Assembly (NCBI GenBank): GCA_947501315.1
Contig: CANMXH010000086.1
Location: forward strand, 1 to 9,096
Source: Caulobacteraceae bacterium
GTDB taxonomy: Bacteria > Pseudomonadota > Alphaproteobacteria > Caulobacterales > Caulobacteraceae
Direction of reading: 5' to 3'
Length of the DNA: 9,096 nt
Of the stretch, positions 3,255-9,096 are shown in pieces; within the stretch, counting starts at the first letter, position 1, and each line of letters starts with the position of its first letter. The notes under the pieces were generated by a model. That model searched no databases and was not told the origin of the DNA. It saw nothing but the letters and a program-made list of their open reading frames with translations. Both the position numbers and the translations under genes were made by a program.

Positions 3255-5856
3255 AGAGCAGGATCTTCCGGAACGTCAGGCTGACCAGCCGGCCCTGGGG
3301 GTCGAGGTAGTCGGGCTGGTAGTTGAGCGGCGTGCCGCCACTGCTGGCCGTGACCTCCGGACGGGTGTCGAACAGGTTCTGGACCCCGAAGCTGACCCGC
3401 CCGCCCTTGAGCCAGGGGAATCTGGCCACCCAGGAGGCCTGGGAGTTGAGGTCGATGAAGACGTTCAGATTGACCGTGGCCTGATCCGAGAAATTCAGAT
3501 CCGGGCCGGTGCCGCCGTCGACGCGGGTGCCCTCGCGCCAGTTGGCGTTGACGAAAGCCCCCATGCCGTTGCGGAAGACGCCGCCCTGGGCCTGGATCTC
3601 GTTGCGGGGGCTGCCGCCGCGCGACCCGGTGGCCGCGCCGTCCAGCAGGTCGAGGACGGGCAGGCCGGTGGCGATGACGATCTCATCCTGCAGGCGGACG
3701 GTGTGATAGATCGACAGGTTGAAACGGCCCTGGCCGGGCCGCATGCCGCCCATGGCGCTCATGGCCCCCATAAAGCCGCCGCCGCCGCCGCCCGGGCCGC
3801 CCTGGCCCATGCGGATCGGCCCGCCGCCGCCGCCGCCGCCGCCGGGGATACCGGCCGGGCGCGCGCTGCCGGGCGTTCCGGGCAGGGGCGTCGCTGCGGG
3901 GGCTGCGGCCCCGAAGGCGCGCGAGTAGTTGAAGCCGGAGCGGATATCCTGACGCTCGAACCGCTCGAAATTCAGCGGACGGGCATCGAAGGCGACGAGG
4001 ACGCCGCCGCTGCGGACGAAGCGGCCGGGCAGGGCGGCCTCGAGGTCCGGGGTCAGGGTCGGGAAGGCGGAGATGGCGTCTTCCGTGAGGCTGCGGGTCC
4101 AGGTCGACTGGATGCGGAAGTCGGTCTCGGTCCAGGGCTTGAAGTTGAAGCCGGCCTTCCAGACCTGACGGTTGTCCGAGTTCAGGTTCTGGTTGCCGCC
4201 GTCGATGCGGGTGACCAGCACCGTCTGGTTGGTGCGGAAGTCGAACACCGGCACGTTGGGGGTCGAGATGATCGGGTCATTCAGCTGGGAGATCGTCGGG
4301 GCACCGTTCTCGTCGGTGTAGCTGACGTTCAGGGACAGGGCCTCGATCGGGGACCAGTTGATGCCAAGGCCGAGGGTGGTCAGGCCGCCGAAGTCCGACA
4401 GCTCCTCATAGCCGACGTTGAAATTGGCCGACAGGTCGCCGATCGCGGTCAGGACGTCCCGGCGGCGGCTGGCGATGGGGATGTTGAAACTGGCCTGGCT
4501 GTTGAAGCGGTCGCGCGACTGGGAGCGGTCGAGGGTCAGGCCCGAGCGGATGCTGGTGGAATCCAGCGAGCGGGTATCGGCCCCGAATCTGAAGGTCGAG
4601 GAGATGCCACCGGCCGGCAGGTCATAGACGTCGCCGGTCAGCACCAGCTCGGTCGACAGCACCTGGGAGACGGAGTTTGCGGTGTCGTTGGAAAGGCGGA
4701 CGAAGTCGGACGACGACAGCCTGCCGTAGGGGTTGGCCGTCGGGTCGTTGGCGTTCAGACGCGACTGGAAGGGGCCGACCGTATCGAAGCCGCGGCCGCT
4801 GAGGGTGTCGGTTTCGACGCGGTCGTAGTTGCCGGACAGGGTCCAGCGCCAGTCCTCGCCGAGAAAGCCGTCGACGACGAGGCCGATGCCGCCGGTCAGG
4901 CTGTCGGTCTCGCGGTTGAGAGGGAGGGCGTCCAGCAGCCGGCTGACCCGGGTGGGCGAGGTCGCGGTCGGGCTGGAGAAAGGATTGCCAGTCGGGATCG
5001 TCAGGATGACGCCGGGCAAGCCGTTGAAGCTGAGGCTGGAGCGATCCTCGAGGCTGGCGCTGAGCGTGGCCTGGGTGGTGTTGTTGAGGTCGCGCTTGTA
5101 GGTGCCCCGGGCGGTGGTGCGCTCGCTCTCGGCCAGAAGGGTGCGATAGGCGTCGACGTCGTCGAACACGGTCGAGCCTGCGTCGCGGACGATGTCGCGC
5201 TCGGACTCGAACAGGGGGCTGGAGCGCTCGTGCTCGGCGTCAACTGACCAGCGGGTCGGGCCCGAGATGTGGAGCAGGTTGCCCTTGATCTCGGCGGTGG
5301 TGCGGCCGCCCTGGACCGGCAGACGCCCTGCGAGCTCGGTGGTGGTCGAACGGAAGTTGGACCTGAGCACGAAATTGACGACGCGCTGGTCGGCGGCATA
5401 GCCGTATTCGAGCGCGACCTCCTCGGGCAGGATGTCGACCCGCTCAATGGCTTCCGGCGGCACGCCCTGGATTTCCCGGAAACCGGAGATGCGGCGGCCA
5501 TTGACCAGGAACACCGGCGGGCCGTCGGCACGACCGCGCGAACTGCGGGTCAGGGGCTCCAGATAGGTCAGCAGTTCGGCGATGTTCGAGGCCCCGTAGG
5601 CCGCGATCTGCTCGGCACTCAGGGTGACATCGGGCGGGATGTCGGAGTTGGCGCTGCCACGCGGGCGCGCGCCGGTGGTCACGACGGAATCGAGCTCGAA
5701 GGTCGCCGCACCCGCGTCGGGCACCGGAGCCTGTGCCGCCGGAGTCTGGGTCGCCGGGGCCGGTGTCGCCGGTGACTGCGGCGGCTGTACGGGCGGCGGC
5801 GCGGTCTGGATCAGACCGGCCATCAGGCCGGACAGGGCGGTAGTGACAAGCAGCAT
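3253..5856 (-). CDS. TonB-dependent outer-membrane receptor with glycine-rich insert
   Basis: A predicted 867-residue outer-membrane beta-barrel that would import an unidentified ligand using TonB/ExbBD energy. The frame stays open upstream to a GTG at 5973. The ATG at 5856 is preferred because a hydrophobic signal-like stretch, MLLVTTALSGLMAGLIQ, begins there. Neither start has a good Shine-Dalgarno, and the signal lacks an N-terminal basic residue, so an upstream alternative start is possible. A Pro/Ala/Gln-rich spacer (about 20-48) precedes ELDSVVTTGARPR (about 54-66), the entrance to the plug domain (about 60-168), which includes PPVFLVNGRRISG and ERVDILPEEVALEYGYAAD. The remainder is barrel, ending FRKILL. 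Two glycine runs (8 and 6 Gly, about 671-693), encoded by (CCG)8 at 3821-3844 and (GCC)6 at 3775-3792, sit with Met-rich sequence in a presumed loop. No nearby gene identifies the substrate. The length is normal for the family and the gene looks intact. Confidence 0.88.
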   Translation of the reverse strand: MLLVTTALSGLMAGLIQTAPPPVQPPQSPATPAPATQTPAAQAPVPDAGAATFELDSVVTTGARPRGSANSDIPPDVTLSAEQIAAYGASNIAELLTYLEPLTRSSRGRADGPPVFLVNGRRISGFREIQGVPPEAIERVDILPEEVALEYGYAADQRVVNFVLRSNFRSTTTELAGRLPVQGGRTTAEIKGNLLHISGPTRWSVDAEHERSSPLFESERDIVRDAGSTVFDDVDAYRTLLAESERTTARGTYKRDLNNTTQATLSASLEDRSSLSFNGLPGVILTIPTGNPFSSPTATSPTRVSRLLDALPLNRETDSLTGGIGLVVDGFLGEDWRWTLSGNYDRVETDTLSGRGFDTVGPFQSRLNANDPTANPYGRLSSSDFVRLSNDTANSVSQVLSTELVLTGDVYDLPAGGISSTFRFGADTRSLDSTSIRSGLTLDRSQSRDRFNSQASFNIPIASRRRDVLTAIGDLSANFNVGYEELSDFGGLTTLGLGINWSPIEALSLNVSYTDENGAPTISQLNDPIISTPNVPVFDFRTNQTVLVTRIDGGNQNLNSDNRQVWKAGFNFKPWTETDFRIQSTWTRSLTEDAISAFPTLTPDLEAALPGRFVRSGGVLVAFDARPLNFERFERQDIRSGFNYSRAFGAAAPAATPLPGTPGSARPAGIPGGGGGGGGPIRMGQGGPGGGGGGFMGAMSAMGGMRPGQGRFNLSIYHTVRLQDEIVIATGLPVLDLLDGAATGSRGGSPRNEIQAQGGVFRNGMGAFVNANWREGTRVDGGTGPDLNFSDQATVNLNVFIDLNSQASWVARFPWLKGGRVSFGVQNLFDTRPEVTASSGGTPLNYQPDYLDPQGRLVSLTFRKILL

Positions 5857-6110
5857 GCGGACGAATCCCGGGGAGAAACCAGCCCTGAAACGTGCGCACC
5901 CCGAAATTCCGTCGCCTTTCAGCGAGGAAGCCAAGGGTTGGGTCCAGGACGAACCAATCCCTTTCTTTGGCACCGGGTTTGTCCGTGGCCAATGAACTTT
6001 TGGTCACAATAGGGTTGTCGACCCCGATATTCGGCACCGCTTGCCCTCGCCGTGACAGCCGGCGGGGACGTTGCTGACCCCTGAGCCGATCGGCCCGGTG
6101 GCGATATGCC
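5857..6110. other. Leader region between TacA-like gene and receptor
   Basis: This 254-bp gap precedes the leftward receptor. I find no convincing minus-strand -35/-10 pair. A sigma-54-like sequence, TTGGCAC-N5-TTGT (5967-5982), lies on the plus strand, facing away from the receptor, with GT in place of the -12 GC. A GANTC site (GAATC, 5863-5867) lies 7 nt upstream of the receptor ATG. No clear terminator follows the TacA-like stop at 6111, so read-through from that gene into the receptor cannot be excluded. Confidence 0.35.
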
Positions 6111-7583
<1,473 letters not shown>

Positions 7584-7649
7584 GGAACACCCTTCAACAT
7601 CACGGTTACGGCCGGTCCTCGTTGAAGCGGGACTGGCTCATTCCGGGAC

Positions 7650-7657
7650 GTTTTAGC
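7650..7657 (-). promoter_or_regulatory. Possible Caulobacter-type -10 element for the TacA-like gene
   Basis: On the minus strand GCTAAAAC matches the Caulobacter housekeeping -10 consensus GCTANAWC at every position, about 67 nt upstream of the TacA-like ATG. No good TTGACG-type -35 lies 10-14 nt further upstream, so the support is half a promoter. Confidence 0.3.
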
Positions 7658-7713
7658 GGCCACAAGGTGAAGATCGGGTTGGGGGGCAGGGTGAGTGGGG
7701 GGGTAACGGGGGC
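7658..7713 (-). terminator. C-rich, G-poor mRNA stretch after DUF805 gene, candidate Rho-utilisation site
   Basis: Immediately after the DUF805 stop the minus-strand transcript would be C-rich and almost without G (CCCCCGTTACCCCCCCACTC and onward). This is the composition favoured by Rho. The plus strand correspondingly has five G tracts (7676-7678, 7681-7686, 7689-7691, 7697-7703, 7708-7712), a G-quadruplex-type pattern. There is no intrinsic terminator hairpin here. Confidence 0.4.
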
Positions 7714-8109
7714 TCAGGCGGCGAGGCGGCGGCCGGGCGTCAAGGCGCAGAAGAGCATGAGGATCAGGGCTGTCCCCGGAAACAACAGGAAGGCTGACCA
7801 CCAGCCGCTGCGATCGAAATCGTGGAGACGTTTGATGGTCAGGGCGAAGCAGGCCCAAACCGTGAGCGCCAGGAAAGCGAACCCAAGGGGAACAGCCAGT
7901 GCAAACGGCAGAGCATTCAGGAGGCTGGCGTCCATTCCGCGCCCAATCACGCCCAATGGGTTGTCGAGAGCCCCTCCGACGGAGGACCAGGAGAGCCTTG
8001 AGCCGGTGGCGAGGGCGCTGACGACGGACAGGCTGTAGAAGAGGGCGACCGGTATGAAATACGCACGCCGGTCCAGGCGACCGGTCGGGCTCAGAAAATA
8101 TGCAATCAT
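7714..8109 (-). CDS. DUF805 family inner-membrane protein
   Basis: A 131-residue membrane protein of the DUF805 family (E. coli YhaH/YhaI-like), whose biochemical function is unknown. The ATG at 8109 is chosen over an upstream in-frame start at 8157 because GGGGAG (8116-8121) is exactly 6 nt before it and the sequence then begins MIAYFLSPTGRLDRRAYF, the family's N-terminal signature. Hydrophobic segments lie at about residues 17-36, 63-90 and 104-124. The diagnostic KRLHDFDRSGWW motif at 93-104 sits before the last segment. The protein ends shortly after the third helix in a basic tail, RRLAA. A plausible promoter lies in the 53-bp gap after the hydroxylase gene, so it is probably transcribed separately from that gene. 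It is followed by a C-rich stretch before the TacA-like gene. The family call is firm; nothing in the context suggests a specific role. Confidence 0.88.
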   Translation of the reverse strand: MIAYFLSPTGRLDRRAYFIPVALFYSLSVVSALATGSRLSWSSVGGALDNPLGVIGRGMDASLLNALPFALAVPLGFAFLALTVWACFALTIKRLHDFDRSGWWSAFLLFPGTALILMLFCALTPGRRLAA

Positions 8110-8115
8110 GGCATG

Positions 8116-8121
8116 CTCCCC
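8116..8121 (-). promoter_or_regulatory. Strong ribosome binding site deciding the DUF805 start
   Basis: The minus strand reads GGGGAG followed by six bases and ATG. This is the best-placed Shine-Dalgarno on the minus strand in this window and rules out the longer in-frame start. Confidence 0.75.
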
Positions 8122-8129
8122 CTGTAGCA

Positions 8130-8157
8130 ATACTATGCAGGCGTGAGCTGATGGCAA
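8130..8157 (-). promoter_or_regulatory. Promoter of the DUF805 gene
   Basis: On the minus strand TTGCCA (8152-8157, five of six matches to TTGACA) and TAGTAT (8130-8135, four of six matches to TATAAT) are separated by 16 bp. Transcription would begin near 8123, leaving a very short leader containing the GGGGAG Shine-Dalgarno. The -35 lies five bases beyond the stop codon of the upstream gene. Confidence 0.5.
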
Positions 8158-8162
8158 GACCT

Positions 8163-9096
8163 CTAGCTTGCGCCCTCAAAACCCTTGTGCGCCTGCATCA
8201 TGGCGGTGATCAGGGTCTGTTCGGCTTCGGACAGATAAGGGTTCCAGATATCGAAGATCAGGATGACGCGCATCTGGTCGGCGTCATTCCAGGCCTCGTG
8301 GTCGATGGTGTCGTCGAAGACCCAGGCCTCGCCCATCTTCCAGTCGCGGACCGTGTTGCCGACGCGGAAGCGGGCCGGGCCGGGCAGGATGAGGGGCAGG
8401 TGGGTCAGCAGGCGGACGTTGGACGAGCCGGTGTGGGCCGGGATGTGGGTGTGGGGCTGGAGGGCCGAAAAGACGGCGGTGGGGGCGAAGCCGTCCTGAC
8501 GGCACATGGGCAGGGATTCGAGCAGGGCGGCGGTCCGGGGGCAGCGTTCGCAGACGGCGTCCTGACGCGCGCCGTCCTTCCACAGCCAGAGCGAGCTCCA
8601 TTTGCGGGAGTGGTTCAGCTCGCCCCACTGATTGACCGGCGCACCCTTGGGGTAGGCGATATAGGGGGCGAAATCCTCCATGCCGCCGGCCAGCAGGGCC
8701 TCCAGCTCGGCCGTTATGACCGGCGTGGCCGCCTCCAGCGTCTCCAGCCAGGGAAAGAGGGCGCGGTCGTAGAAGGGGATGGCGGGCAGGCGGGGGTAGT
8801 CTAGCAGGAGCGGCTCCTGCTTCGGCGCGGTCTTGAGCCCGGCGTAGATCTCCAGCCCCTCGTCGAAGCGGTCGAGCGTGGCGGCGTCGACGGTGCTGCG
8901 CAGGGCGGCGACCTTGCCGCGCATATGGTCGCGCAGGGCCTCGGCCTGGCGGCGGACGACGCCTGATGCATGGTCCAGCTGGGCCTGAAGGGCCGGGGGC
9001 AGGCGGTCGCGCGGCGGGGCGATCTTGAGGGCGTTGCGATAGACGTCGGCGGCGGCCCGGCCCTGGCCGAGCTGTTCCAGCATGGCCGCCTTGCCG
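8163..9096 (-). CDS. TPR/aspartyl-asparaginyl beta-hydroxylase domain protein, N-terminus outside window
   Basis: The C-terminal part of an Fe(II)/2-oxoglutarate oxygenase of the aspartyl/asparaginyl beta-hydroxylase family. The frame is open to the right edge. The Met at 9083 lies inside a TPR-like helix (GKAAMLEQLGQGRAAADVYR, then NALKIAPP), so the true start is beyond the window. Numbering from that Met: a TPR-type N-terminal part runs to about 80, a linker follows, and the hydroxylase domain spans about 90-285. Iron ligands by family comparison are His217 (HTHIPAHTG) and His262 (FDDTIDHEAWNDA), with Arg272 (MRVILIFDIW) as the 2-oxoglutarate-binding arginine. A Cys cluster (CERCP...MC, about 178-194) lies between. 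The substrate is unknown: such bacterial proteins are predicted to hydroxylate Asp/Asn side chains or, in LpxO relatives, lipid A acyl chains. TPR fusion favours a protein partner or substrate. All key residues are present, so an active enzyme is expected. Confidence 0.88.
   Translation of the reverse strand, partial: GKAAMLEQLGQGRAAADVYRNALKIAPPRDRLPPALQAQLDHASGVVRRQAEALRDHMRGKVAALRSTVDAATLDRFDEGLEIYAGLKTAPKQEPLLLDYPRLPAIPFYDRALFPWLETLEAATPVITAELEALLAGGMEDFAPYIAYPKGAPVNQWGELNHSRKWSSLWLWKDGARQDAVCERCPRTAALLESLPMCRQDGFAPTAVFSALQPHTHIPAHTGSSNVRLLTHLPLILPGPARFRVGNTVRDWKMGEAWVFDDTIDHEAWNDADQMRVILIFDIWNPYLSEAEQTLITAMMQAHKGFEGAS

Noticed and set aside
3703..5247. 514-codon open frame on the plus strand opposite the TonB-dependent receptor
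   Set aside because: Antisense shadow with strongly biased composition (Gly, Ala, Val, Asp, Arg) and no domain, while the minus strand encodes clear plug and barrel sequence.

Overview
The window is high-GC alphaproteobacterial DNA. It most resembles Caulobacterales (a Brevundimonas- or Caulobacter-like organism). The reasons are a GapR (DUF2312) gene, the alphaproteobacterial C-minus form of ribosomal protein L36, a TacA-like sigma-54 response regulator in the same neighbourhood, a large TonB-dependent receptor and several families of short palindromic repeats. The taxonomic call is an inference from protein resemblance and remembered gene order; no search was run.

Layout, left to right. 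Positions 1-155 hold no gene I can support. A roughly 150-bp palindromic repeat (156-307) abuts the stop codon of a leftward lipoprotein lytic transglycosylase (309-1595). An intergenic stretch (1596-2128) contains a relatively AT-rich island, a rightward 77-nt tRNA-like element (1861-1937) with an encoded CCA and a possible UCA anticodon, and a near-consensus sigma-70 promoter (2037-2065). That promoter feeds rpmJ (2129-2254), which ends in two hairpins, the second a classic intrinsic terminator (2314-2340). gapR (2460-2735, TTG start) follows. A second palindromic repeat (2755-2882) runs into the start of a small basic hypothetical gene (2878-3198).

The small gene converges on a leftward TonB-dependent receptor (3253-5856). 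A hairpin whose arms contain or touch both stop codons lies between them. Upstream of the receptor on the same minus strand are a TacA-like sigma-54 activator (6111-7583), a DUF805 inner-membrane protein (7714-8109) and the C-terminal part of a TPR/aspartyl-asparaginyl beta-hydroxylase protein that runs off the right edge (8163 to beyond 9096). These minus-strand genes have separate leaders and are probably mostly independent units.

Functionally this is a chromosomal, mostly housekeeping and cell-cycle region: translation (rpmJ), chromosome architecture (gapR), cell-cycle transcription (TacA-like), cell-wall turnover and outer-membrane uptake. I see no phage, transposon, CRISPR or defence island. 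The observations most worth checking are the tRNA-like element, with 13 stacked acceptor/T-arm pairs and a non-7-nt anticodon loop, and a palindromic repeat sequence that is translated in frame in the linker of the TacA-like regulator, where it carries a C8 homopolymer on the coding strand.
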